Shown in pieces: positions 10,614 to 18,955 of a stretch of DNA of 35,916 nucleotides. Position 1 is the stretch's first letter; each line of letters opens with the position of its first letter. This DNA is from Erysipelotrichia bacterium (GTDB taxonomy: Bacteria; Bacillota_I; Bacilli_A; RFN20; CAG-826): the NCBI GenBank assembly GCA_012522695.1, contig JAAYJX010000072.1, positions 1 to 35,916 of the forward strand. The letters are read 5' to 3'. Under the pieces are notes generated by a model. That model saw only the letters and a program-made list of their open reading frames with translations. It made no database searches and was not told the origin of the DNA. The translations under genes and the position numbers were made by a program.

Positions 10614-11141
10614 ATGAAACAAACTAAATACAAACATTTATTATTAATATCATTAATGTCATTTTTTCTTCTATCGGGATGTGCTCGAGACATTCGTTCT
10701 CATGAATATCTTACTAAACGAGTTAAAAATGATTTAAGTGAAATATATTCTGTTTCTTATTGCGCAACAATTTCAATTAATGAATATGTTAAACATCACT
10801 ATCCTAATCAAAAAGCATTAAGAATTCATATGAAGTCGTCAAACGCTCTTGTTTATGGAGTCGATGATGATAATATGGAGAACCTTGTTTTTGTTCCGAG
10901 TTATCGCACTTCAAAAATATATAAGTTCACCCTAGATAATGATGTTAAATATTTTGATATTGTTAGTCACATTCAAAATGAATTTTCAACAATTGAAAAA
11001 GAACAAATTAAAGCGACTTTAATTGATGATGAGATTATAAAAGATATTCCAATTATTTTAGGATTCCCCATTACAGTTAATGATATAACAACTATTTATT
11101 ACACACATCAAAACGAAATCCATTCACATATTGTTTCTTAA
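10614..11141 (+). CDS. Uncharacterised lipoprotein
   Basis: KHLLLISLMSFFLLSGC signal peptide with lipobox LSGC; followed by a strong terminator. Confidence 0.75.
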   Translation: MKQTKYKHLLLISLMSFFLLSGCARDIRSHEYLTKRVKNDLSEIYSVSYCATISINEYVKHHYPNQKALRIHMKSSNALVYGVDDDNMENLVFVPSYRTSKIYKFTLDNDVKYFDIVSHIQNEFSTIEKEQIKATLIDDEIIKDIPIILGFPITVNDITTIYYTHQNEIHSHIVS

Positions 11142-11166
11142 ATAAGTGTTTGAAGGTGTTTTGATG

Positions 11167-11192
11167 AGGAGTGTTTTACACTCCTTTTTTTC
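11167..11192 (+). terminator. Rho-independent terminator of the lipoprotein gene
   Basis: AGGAGTG-tttta-CACTCCT followed by a T tract. Confidence 0.85.
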
Positions 11193-11203
11193 TAATAACG
11201 TAA

Positions 11204-12406
11204 TTAAAGGTATTTATCAATAAAACGTGCTTTAAGAAAATTAATTTCTCGGTTTTGAAATAGCGTTTGAAAAAGCTCGTTTGTTTTTTCTAAAAAGAAT
11301 AAATATGCGAAAAAGTGAAATAAAAAGTAATTTAGTTTTGCTTCATAAGAAAAGGCTGCTAATAAAAGAGCCGAAACAACACATAAGAATAAACTTAAAT
11401 ATTTTTTATACGTTTCGTTTTTAGCAAGAAGATAAGTTAATTCAATGATTTTTTGATAATGATTAAGTTGATCAGCACTTTTAAATTCATTTTTAAAAAC
11501 TTCTTCTTCTAATTCTTTTAATAATAATACATGTTTTTGATTAACATTTTTTTCATAAAGAAAAACGATTAAAGAAAAACCAACTAAAAGAAAACAAAAA
11601 ATTAAATTAACGATGTTATTTAAAACTAAAATAGCAAAAAGAAAAACGGCGATAATTAAACTTGAAATAATTATTTGCGGACGTAAAAAATAAAGTTTCT
11701 TAAAATGAAAAAAAGCTAAATAGTTTTCTTTGCGTTTATATTTGTTTGCATCATACGTTTTATGTAAAAAATCTTCATCAAAAGTTTCCAAAACTTTAAA
11801 TTGATAACGCCGGAATAAAATTTCACTTAAAATAAATAATAAAAAAAATCCTAGAGGATAAATGAACAAACTTTCTTGAGATATAAATGTTAAAGCAACT
11901 AATGCAAAAAATGATGAAAAAATTTGTAATAAAACTAATAAGGTTTTCTTCTTTATAGAAACGATTGGCTCAACAATGTTAATTGTTTTTTGTTCGCTTT
12001 TATTTTCAACGACTAAAAGTGTTTTGTTCCATTTAAGAAAAAAATCTTCGAGTTTTATTTTTAGATAACCTAAATTAGGATCGATTAAATATGCGTATTT
12101 TTTTGTTAATTTTCTTAAAACAACAAGGTGTACTTCTTTTTCTTTTGTTACTAAATCGACAAGCAGTGGGTATTTTTCATTGTGAAGGAGTTGTGTTTTC
12201 TTTTCGATTTCGTACATTTTTAAAGTGACACCTTGTTGTATGGCAATTTGACCGAGGTCAAAATAAGAATAATATTTCTTTTTATTATTTGGCTTTTCAA
12301 GTAATAAATACTTTTTATTTTTAAATATTAAGGCAAGTAAAATTTTAAGTGATGTAAAACCACAATCATGATCGTTGCCTTGAAAGACAAAATATTTTCT
12401 CATCAT
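11204..12406 (-). CDS. C39-family cysteine peptidase domain fused to a six-TM exporter-like domain, lacking an ATP-binding domain
   Basis: FQGNDHDCGFTSLKILLA (C39 Cys motif), EVHLVVLRKL (His), IDPNLGYLKIKLEDFFLKWNKTLLVV (Asp and tail); then six hydrophobic segments; no Walker A or signature motif before the stop. Confidence 0.75.
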   Translation of the reverse strand: MMRKYFVFQGNDHDCGFTSLKILLALIFKNKKYLLLEKPNNKKKYYSYFDLGQIAIQQGVTLKMYEIEKKTQLLHNEKYPLLVDLVTKEKEVHLVVLRKLTKKYAYLIDPNLGYLKIKLEDFFLKWNKTLLVVENKSEQKTINIVEPIVSIKKKTLLVLLQIFSSFFALVALTFISQESLFIYPLGFFLLFILSEILFRRYQFKVLETFDEDFLHKTYDANKYKRKENYLAFFHFKKLYFLRPQIIISSLIIAVFLFAILVLNNIVNLIFCFLLVGFSLIVFLYEKNVNQKHVLLLKELEEEVFKNEFKSADQLNHYQKIIELTYLLAKNETYKKYLSLFLCVVSALLLAAFSYEAKLNYFLFHFFAYLFFLEKTNELFQTLFQNREINFLKARFIDKYL

Positions 12407-12438
12407 TAATATATAAGTGTTAAAAAAGAGAAAAGATC

Positions 12439-12467
12439 AAAAAAAGGAGAACAATGTCGTTCCCCTT
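12439..12467 (-). terminator. Rho-independent terminator of rpsU
   Basis: Minus strand AAGGGGAAC-gacatt-GTTCTCCTT (one G.U pair) followed by TTTTT. Confidence 0.75.
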
Positions 12468-12482
12468 GTTTTATTTTGCGTT

Positions 12483-12656
12483 TTAATATTTTTTACGACG
12501 CGCCATTTCGCGTTTAAGTTTTTTCTTTAAACCTGGCTTTAAATAATATTCTCGTCTACGAGCTTCTTGAAGCGTCCCTGCTTTATTAACCAAACGCTTA
12601 AAACGACGTAATGCATCATCTAATGATTCATTATCACGAACGACTGTTTTTGGCAT
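12483..12656 (-). CDS. rpsU: 30S ribosomal protein S21
   Basis: Minus-strand translation [57 protein letters not shown]. 57 aa, missed by the ORF track. Confidence 0.97.
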   Translation of the reverse strand: MPKTVVRDNESLDDALRRFKRLVNKAGTLQEARRREYYLKPGLKKKLKREMARRKKY

Positions 12657-12694
12657 TTTGACACCCCCTTTCGCTCTTTTTAATCCAAAGTGAA

Positions 12695-13336
12695 TTATTC
12701 ACTTACAATTTTAACACCACTAGAAGTCCCAATTCTTGTTGCGCCACTAGCGACCATTTTTTCTAAATCACTTCTTGAACGAATGCCACCACTAGCTTTA
12801 ACACCAACGTATGGACCAACGGCCTCGCGCATAATTTTGACGTGTTCAACTAAAGCTCCGCCACTAGCAAAGCCGGTTGACGTTTTAACAAAATCGGCGC
12901 CACCCAAGACGCAAGCTTTAGAAGCTTCAAAAATTTCATCATCACTTAAAAAAGCTGTTTCTAAAATAACTTTTAAAAGACGACCTTTGCAAGCTTCTTT
13001 AACGAGTCTTATTTCTTCTTGAACAAATTCAAAGTTTTGTTCTTTGACTTTGCCAATATTTAACACGACATCAATTTCATCAGCCCCAGCCTTAATTGCT
13101 CTTTTTGTTTCATCGACTTTTGCTTCGCTAAACGTTGCACCAAGAGGAAAGCCAACGACCGTGCAAACTAAAACATCACTACCTTTAAGTAAATTTTTAG
13201 CAAGGGGGACATAATAAGGGTTTACACATACAGCTTTAAAGTTATATACAATGGCCTCTTTACAAAGTTCGATAATATCTTCTTCAGTTGCATTAGGTTT
13301 TAATAATGTGTGATCAATTAATTTATTAATTTCCAT
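12695..13336 (-). CDS. deoC: Deoxyribose-phosphate aldolase
   Basis: [63 protein letters not shown]. Confidence 0.97.
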   Translation of the reverse strand: MEINKLIDHTLLKPNATEEDIIELCKEAIVYNFKAVCVNPYYVPLAKNLLKGSDVLVCTVVGFPLGATFSEAKVDETKRAIKAGADEIDVVLNIGKVKEQNFEFVQEEIRLVKEACKGRLLKVILETAFLSDDEIFEASKACVLGGADFVKTSTGFASGGALVEHVKIMREAVGPYVGVKASGGIRSRSDLEKMVASGATRIGTSSGVKIVSE

Positions 13337-13348
13337 TTTCTTTTTTCC

Positions 13349-13570
13349 TTATTTTTTTCCTTTTTTTGTTTCTTCTTTTTTCTCGACTTTTTTATTTTTC
13401 GACGCTAAAACTTCTTTACCATCATAAAATCCACATTCTGGACAAATGTTATGGGACTTAATCGTCGCTCCACAATTTGTACATTTCACAAGGCCATTAA
13501 TTTCTAAAGCTTGATGTGAACGACGTAGTCTTTTTCTTTTTTTAGAAGTTCTCCTTTGCGGTACTGCCAT
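13349..13570 (-). CDS. rpmF: 50S ribosomal protein L32 with a Lys/Glu-rich C-terminal tail
   Basis: MAVPQRRTSKKRKRLRRSHQAL; CTNCG..CPECGFYDGKEV. Confidence 0.96.
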   Translation of the reverse strand: MAVPQRRTSKKRKRLRRSHQALEINGLVKCTNCGATIKSHNICPECGFYDGKEVLASKNKKVEKKEETKKGKK

Positions 13571-13647
13571 GTTCTCACTCTCCTCTACAAACGTGTTAAT
13601 TATATACGATTATATTCATTAGTCAATAGAAGATAACTTATTAGTTA

Positions 13648-14943
13648 TTATTTTCCATTAGCTAATTTTATTTCACTAGTTGAAAAATATATAATTTGAT
13701 GAACCTCACCACTTAAATCGCTTTGGCTTTTTAAACTTATGCGTAAGTAGTTTGATGTATGTCCTTTTAAAAGACCTTCTTTTTTATTATAAGTTTCAAA
13801 AAGGACTAGAAGTTTTTGACCATCAAACGTCTTTTGATAATTACTTTCTAATTTTTTTGAAAGTTCTAAAAGTTCTTGCACACGCCGCTTTTTTATTTCT
13901 TCATTAACTTGATGAGGCATTAAAGAAGCGACAGTTTTAGCTCTTTTAGAAAAAGGAAAGACGTGTAAAGAAGAAAAATTTATTTCTTTAATAAAATTAA
14001 ACGTTTCCAAGAAGGCCTCATCATCTTCGCTAGGAAAGCCAACAATAATATCACTTGAAATTGCAATCTTAGGTATTTGTTTGCGGATTTTATTAATTAA
14101 ATAAGCATATTCATTTTTTGTATAACGTCTTTTCATTTTTTTTAAAATTAAATCTGATCCGCTTTGTAAGGGGATATGTAAATGTTTAGCTAGACGACTT
14201 TCGTTTTTTAAAAGTGAAATTAATTCATCGCTAATCGTATAACTTTCAATTGAGCTAAGACGTAATAAATATAAAGTTGGCACTTCGGCTAAAATTCGCT
14301 TAATTAATTTTGTTAAAGAACTATTTTCTAAATCTAAACCATAAACACCTAAATTTATACCTGTTAAGACAATTTCTTGATAACCTTTTTGGACGAGATT
14401 TTGCATTTCTAAAATAACATCTTCTTCTTTACGACTTCGTGAACGTCCTCGTAAGTAAGGGATAATACAATAACTACAAAAGTTATTACAACCATCTTGA
14501 ATTTTAACAAAAGCCCGTGTCGTTAAAGGTGAATTTAAGATCGCCATTTCTTCATAAGGAAAAAGATTTGGACTACTTTCTAAGGCAATGATTTTCTCTT
14601 TTGTTTTTAAATATTTTTGCACAAATGAAACGACTTCACGACGATAATGAGTTCCTAAAATTATTTCGGCGTCAATAATATTTAAAACTTCTAATTGTTC
14701 TTCTTGAACAAAACAACCCATAAGAACGAAAATCGCCTTCGGATATAAATTTCGATATTTACGCATTATTTGCCGTGATTTTTTACTTGCGACATGCGTT
14801 ACAGCGCACGTATTAAGAGTAATGATGTCAGGCTCTTCATCTTTTAAAACTTCTTCAAAACCTTCTTTTAAAAAAAGTTCACGCAAAGCGTCACTTTCAT
14901 AAGTATTAACTTTACAGCCTAATGTTAAAAGAAGAAATTTCAT
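13648..14943 (-). CDS. mtaB: tRNA (t6A37) methylthiotransferase MtaB
   Basis: LGCKVNTYESDAL; radical-SAM CNNFCSYCIIPYLRGRSRSR; TGINLGVYG; C-terminal TRAM-like region. Confidence 0.95.
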   Translation of the reverse strand: MKFLLLTLGCKVNTYESDALRELFLKEGFEEVLKDEEPDIITLNTCAVTHVASKKSRQIMRKYRNLYPKAIFVLMGCFVQEEQLEVLNIIDAEIILGTHYRREVVSFVQKYLKTKEKIIALESSPNLFPYEEMAILNSPLTTRAFVKIQDGCNNFCSYCIIPYLRGRSRSRKEEDVILEMQNLVQKGYQEIVLTGINLGVYGLDLENSSLTKLIKRILAEVPTLYLLRLSSIESYTISDELISLLKNESRLAKHLHIPLQSGSDLILKKMKRRYTKNEYAYLINKIRKQIPKIAISSDIIVGFPSEDDEAFLETFNFIKEINFSSLHVFPFSKRAKTVASLMPHQVNEEIKKRRVQELLELSKKLESNYQKTFDGQKLLVLFETYNKKEGLLKGHTSNYLRISLKSQSDLSGEVHQIIYFSTSEIKLANGK

Positions 14944-15746
14944 TATTCGATTTTATGTCTTAAAAATGAACGAAACGTTTGTTCTTTTCTTCTTAAGCGT
15001 TCAATAAGTCGTGAAGAGATAAGTTCTTGTTCAACTAAAGCGTTTAATAATCCTTTTTTATCAAAATTAACATACGCCTTAACAACAGGTTCAAGTCGGC
15101 TAAGAAGATGGTGAAAATCAGGTCTTTTAATGAACTTATCAAATAAAGCAATTTTTGTTTGAAGACGTCCTTGTTTATTTACAAAATAAATTGTTTGAAA
15201 ATCATAATGAAACAGGGCGATAAGTAATTCATCTTCATATATTTTTATAAAATTCGTAAAAAGGGACTCATAAAGGGCGAAATGGTAATTTTCAAAAGGA
15301 TCTAAAACAAGCGTCTCAAATTTATGGAGTAAATGTGAATATGGCTCAACAAGAAGTTTTTCAAAATCTTCACTATAAATTTTATTAATTGTCAAATTAA
15401 AAATTGGTACATAAACACGCATGTTATTAACAACGGCAAAAGGTAAATTGACAATTTTTTCACGAATAAATTTAATTAAAAAGGCCGAGCCTTCTTTTTC
15501 TTTAAAAGTTTTTTTAGTTGAAAGAGCTAAAAATACAGCTTCTTCAATTTTCTTTTTATTAATTAAGGAACGAATAATAACATTAGCTCTTATTACATCA
15601 AAATCACGACGTGCACTACTTAAAAAGCGATACATCGGAAAAGCATCAAGCATTAAACGATTTTTAGTAAAAAACCGGTACTCTTTAGAAGATTTAAAGT
15701 TTTTGTTTTTTTGTTTTTTAGTTAATGTTTCGAACACTTTCATCAT
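14943..15746 (-). CDS. Uncharacterised basic protein, translationally coupled between rsmE and mtaB
   Basis: Complete 267-aa ORF overlapping rsmE stop and mtaB start. No recognised motif. Confidence 0.7.
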   Translation of the reverse strand: MMKVFETLTKKQKNKNFKSSKEYRFFTKNRLMLDAFPMYRFLSSARRDFDVIRANVIIRSLINKKKIEEAVFLALSTKKTFKEKEGSAFLIKFIREKIVNLPFAVVNNMRVYVPIFNLTINKIYSEDFEKLLVEPYSHLLHKFETLVLDPFENYHFALYESLFTNFIKIYEDELLIALFHYDFQTIYFVNKQGRLQTKIALFDKFIKRPDFHHLLSRLEPVVKAYVNFDKKGLLNALVEQELISSRLIERLRRKEQTFRSFLRHKIE

Positions 15747-16462
15747 TTATATTCTAATTTATTTATAATGACACTTAAAGCATAAAGTGCAGCAGTTTCT
15801 GCTCTTAAAATTCTTTGGCCTAAAGAAATACCTAAAAAACTTTGATTATAAGCTAAAACAACTTCTTCTTTCGTAAAGCCACCTTCAGGTCCAATTAAAA
15901 GGGCGATTTTTTGATCTTTTTTTAACTGAACAATTAATTCATTAAAAGAATTTGTCGGACCAACAAGTTCTTCATTAGCAATTAGTTTTAAATCTGCGGT
16001 TATGTTTAAGGCTTTATCAAAGTCACAATAATATTTGATCTTAGGTATAGTTAGACGTTTAGATTGTTCGCTTGCTTCTTTAATTATTTTTTGATAACGA
16101 ATTATTTTTTTAGCTAGATCATTTTGTTTATAACGTACGATTGTTCGCTGACTTACAACAAGAATTATTTCACTAACACCTAACTCAGTTGCTTTTTGTA
16201 AAACTAATTCGGTCTTTTGTCCTTTCAGTGGTGAAAACATAAGCGTTACATGATGATTAGGTTCACTACTAACATCTAACTCTTTGATAATTTTTATTTC
16301 ACTTGGTTTAATCGAAAAAATCTTCGCTAAATACAGTTTATTTTCAATAACGACTTCAATTTCATCACCTACTTTTAAACGCATAACTTGATGTAAATGA
16401 AAAAGATCATCTTCTTCCAAGATGACTAAACCATAATCTAAACGAGCAAAATATCTTTGCAT
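15743..16462 (-). CDS. rsmE: 16S rRNA (uracil(1498)-N(3))-methyltransferase RsmE
   Basis: HHVTLMFSPLKGQKTELVLQKATELGVSEIILVVSQRTI, LLIGPEGGFTKEEV, LGQRILRAETAALYALSVI. Confidence 0.95.
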   Translation of the reverse strand: MQRYFARLDYGLVILEEDDLFHLHQVMRLKVGDEIEVVIENKLYLAKIFSIKPSEIKIIKELDVSSEPNHHVTLMFSPLKGQKTELVLQKATELGVSEIILVVSQRTIVRYKQNDLAKKIIRYQKIIKEASEQSKRLTIPKIKYYCDFDKALNITADLKLIANEELVGPTNSFNELIVQLKKDQKIALLIGPEGGFTKEEVVLAYNQSFLGISLGQRILRAETAALYALSVIINKLEYK

Positions 16463-16906
16463 TTAACGCATTAATTCTCCGCGTCCATCTTTTAAATCAA
16501 CGCGTCCAACATACTTAAAAGATAAGGCAATTAAAACTATTTCTTCAACTAAAAAGGGAAGTAAGTACGCCCAAAAAGAACTTTTAAGAAAAGTGAAAAA
16601 CAAAAATGTGCCAATCCCGCCGATTAAAAAGATTGTAAATAAAATAAAATAAAGAGCTTGTTTATATTTACGGACATAAAAAGAATGAGCGCCAAAAAAA
16701 CCAAGCAAAACACATAAAATAATTGCAACTTTTTTTGATTTAGCTCGATATAAAATCGTATCTTCTAAAAGCGGATCACCAACAACTTTTGTAATATCCA
16801 TTGTCTCATAGCTTGAGCCCTTTAAAGGTTGTAGTTCACCGCAAAAAGGACAAATTTCTTTGTCTAATCGGCTTATTTTACTTTTACATTTCGGACAAAG
16901 TGGCAT
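16463..16906 (-). CDS. TM2-domain membrane protein with N-terminal zinc ribbon
   Basis: CPKCKSKISRLDKEICPFCG; AIILCVLLGFFGAHSFYVRKYKQALYFILF TM2 motif. Confidence 0.8.
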   Translation of the reverse strand: MPLCPKCKSKISRLDKEICPFCGELQPLKGSSYETMDITKVVGDPLLEDTILYRAKSKKVAIILCVLLGFFGAHSFYVRKYKQALYFILFTIFLIGGIGTFLFFTFLKSSFWAYLLPFLVEEIVLIALSFKYVGRVDLKDGRGELMR

Positions 16907-16988
16907 CTTTATAAACTATATTATGGACTATCTTTAACTATTTGCCAAATATCTTTATTAAAAATAAGATATAAATTTTACTAGGTAA

Positions 16989-18398
16989 CTAATTATTTTC
17001 TTCCGGCGGGCAATCTTCATCACTTTGCCCACTTTGTTTTGGACATTTTTTCTTTTTTTGCGGGACTAAATAACTTAAAATAAACGACAAAACAAACATA
17101 TTTAAAATCGGACTTGCAAAAATCACGGATAAATATTTAAAGTTAAAAGTATTTAAAACTGCATAAAAAGAATCAACAAGAGTTATCCCAAATCCTAACG
17201 TTAACGAAATTGCTAAAACTAAAACTGTTCGCGAATCAAACCCAACTTCTGCAACCATTTGCATCCCAACAATCGCGATGCTACCAAATAAAATAATCAT
17301 ACAACCACCTAAAACTGGCTCAGGAATCGTTAATAAAAAGCTTGCAACAGGCGGAAATAAACTCGCGACAACAAGAAAAAGTGCGCCGATAAAAATCGTA
17401 TAACGGTTAACGACTTTTGTTTGGGCAACAATCCCAACATTTTGTGAAAAAGTTGTTAAAGGTAATGAACCAAACATCGCCCCAAAAACACTAATTGAAG
17501 CATCAGCGGTAATAGCTCCAGCTATTTCCCGATTAGAGGGATCACGACCTAAACCCATACGCGCTAGTGTCGTTGTATCGCCAATACATTCAACGCTTGA
17601 AGCAATATAACAAATCGTAATAATCAAGATCGGGACTAGTTCAAATTGTAGACCTTTAAAGTTAATTAGAGTTGGTAAAGCAATAATTTTATTACTTTTT
17701 AAAATTGAAAAATCAAGCATACCTGGAAAAGCTAAGCTTACTAAGTAACCAACGACCATCGCCACTAAAATTGCTAAATTTTTCCAAACACCTCTGACAA
17801 AAATATTCCAAACAACGGCCGTTAAAAGTGTAATAAAAGCAACAAGAGCGTATTGCCATAACATCTCATTTGACATCGTCCCGCTAATGACACCTTCTAA
17901 ATAAGCTTGGCCACCAAAAAACTGAGCACTACCAACAGATAATAATGATAAACCGATTGCTAAAACAACCGCAGCTGGGACAATTGGCTTAATAAACTTT
18001 CGCCAATATTTTGCAAAAAGCCCTAAAATCGTAATAATAATGCCGCCAGCAATTAAGGCAGCAAAAAAGACATTTGGATCACCAATCGCGACTAAAGCGC
18101 CAACAAAAGTAAAACTTGTTCCAACAACGACAGGCAAACGCGAACCGATTATTAGTTGGACAATTGTGCCGATTCCTGCCATAAAAATCGCGCCGCGAAT
18201 TGCTTGGGCAGCAAGGGAAGGGTCGGTTGCATAAAAAACAATAATGACTGGTGTAATATTTGCAACAAACATTGATAAAACGTGTTGCAAACCAAAAGGA
18301 ATCGCCTTTAAAAGGGGAACACGACCATCGACACTATAAAGATGATCGGTCTTCACATTTGTAAACATCGATTTGACACTAAGCCAAAGATTTTTCAT
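16989..18398 (-). CDS. NCS2 (nucleobase:cation symporter-2) xanthine/uracil family permease
   Basis: PFGLQHVLSMFVANITPVIIV; SLPLTTFSQNVGIVAQTKVVNR; many TMs. Purine substrate suggested by the adjacent guanine deaminase. Confidence 0.9.
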   Translation of the reverse strand: MKNLWLSVKSMFTNVKTDHLYSVDGRVPLLKAIPFGLQHVLSMFVANITPVIIVFYATDPSLAAQAIRGAIFMAGIGTIVQLIIGSRLPVVVGTSFTFVGALVAIGDPNVFFAALIAGGIIITILGLFAKYWRKFIKPIVPAAVVLAIGLSLLSVGSAQFFGGQAYLEGVISGTMSNEMLWQYALVAFITLLTAVVWNIFVRGVWKNLAILVAMVVGYLVSLAFPGMLDFSILKSNKIIALPTLINFKGLQFELVPILIITICYIASSVECIGDTTTLARMGLGRDPSNREIAGAITADASISVFGAMFGSLPLTTFSQNVGIVAQTKVVNRYTIFIGALFLVVASLFPPVASFLLTIPEPVLGGCMIILFGSIAIVGMQMVAEVGFDSRTVLVLAISLTLGFGITLVDSFYAVLNTFNFKYLSVIFASPILNMFVLSFILSYLVPQKKKKCPKQSGQSDEDCPPEENN

Positions 18399-18402
18399 TT
18401 AT

Positions 18403-18858
18403 CTAATAATTTTTCTTGTCTTTTTGTGAATGGTATTCTTTATACAATTTTAAACATCCTTCACGATCAAGTTCTTTAATAAAAGCTTTTTTCTTTTCTT
18501 CATCTAATTCATAAAAGGCTTTATCACGAAAGCCGATTTTTTCAGTATCTTTCACATTGCATCCATAATAAACTTTTGAAATATTTGACCATAAAATTGC
18601 CCCTAAGCACATCGGGCAAGGCTCACCTGTCGTATATAATTCACAACCACTTAAATCATGGGTTTTTAGTTTTCTTGAAGCTTTTCGTATTGCTTCAATT
18701 TCGCCATGAGAAGTTGCATCACGTTTTTTAAGAACTTTATTATGTGCTTTTGCAATAACTTTGTTGTCTTTAACAATAACCGTGCCAAAAGGTCCGCCAT
18801 GACCTTTTTTTATTCCGATGCGAGCTTCGGCGATTGCTATTTCCATGAATTTATTCAT
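18403..18858 (-). CDS. guaD: Nucleoside/guanine deaminase
   Basis: GGPFGTVIV, SHGEIEAIR, GEPCPMCLGAILWSNISKVYYGC; resembles B. subtilis GuaD including the C-terminal region. Confidence 0.85.
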   Translation of the reverse strand: MNKFMEIAIAEARIGIKKGHGGPFGTVIVKDNKVIAKAHNKVLKKRDATSHGEIEAIRKASRKLKTHDLSGCELYTTGEPCPMCLGAILWSNISKVYYGCNVKDTEKIGFRDKAFYELDEEKKKAFIKELDREGCLKLYKEYHSQKDKKNY

Positions 18859-18910
18859 ACGTCTACCTCTAACTACAATATTTTACCACTAATGAACTCG
18901 CTTTTCTACT

Positions 18911-18937
18911 AAAAAAAGAGGCCTCAATTTAGCCTCC
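18911..18937 (-). terminator. Rho-independent terminator of the hrcA-grpE-dnaK-dnaJ operon
   Basis: Minus strand GAGGC-taaattgag-GCCTC-TTTTTTT just after the dnaJ stop. Confidence 0.8.
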
Positions 18938-18955
18938 TTTTTGATAAAAATTGTT

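Noticed and set aside
12690-13022. 110-aa plus-strand ORF antisense to deoC
   Set aside because: Fully within deoC on the opposite strand, no SD or recognisable motif.
15421-15768. 115-aa plus-strand ORF antisense to the unknown gene at 14943-15746
   Set aside because: The minus ORF is coupled at both ends to rsmE and mtaB, so it is the better gene; the antisense ORF lacks an SD and motif.
16949-16972. AT-only hairpin ATATCTT...AAGATAT after the permease stop
   Set aside because: Weak stem with no GC and no adjacent T tract on the minus strand; expected by chance in AT-rich spacer.
18859-18910. Possible purine riboswitch upstream of guaD
   Set aside because: Leader is too short and lacks the purine aptamer core sequences.
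18040-18912. Plus-strand ORFs of 64 and 68 aa opposite the permease and guaD
   Set aside because: Antisense to clear genes, no independent coding support.
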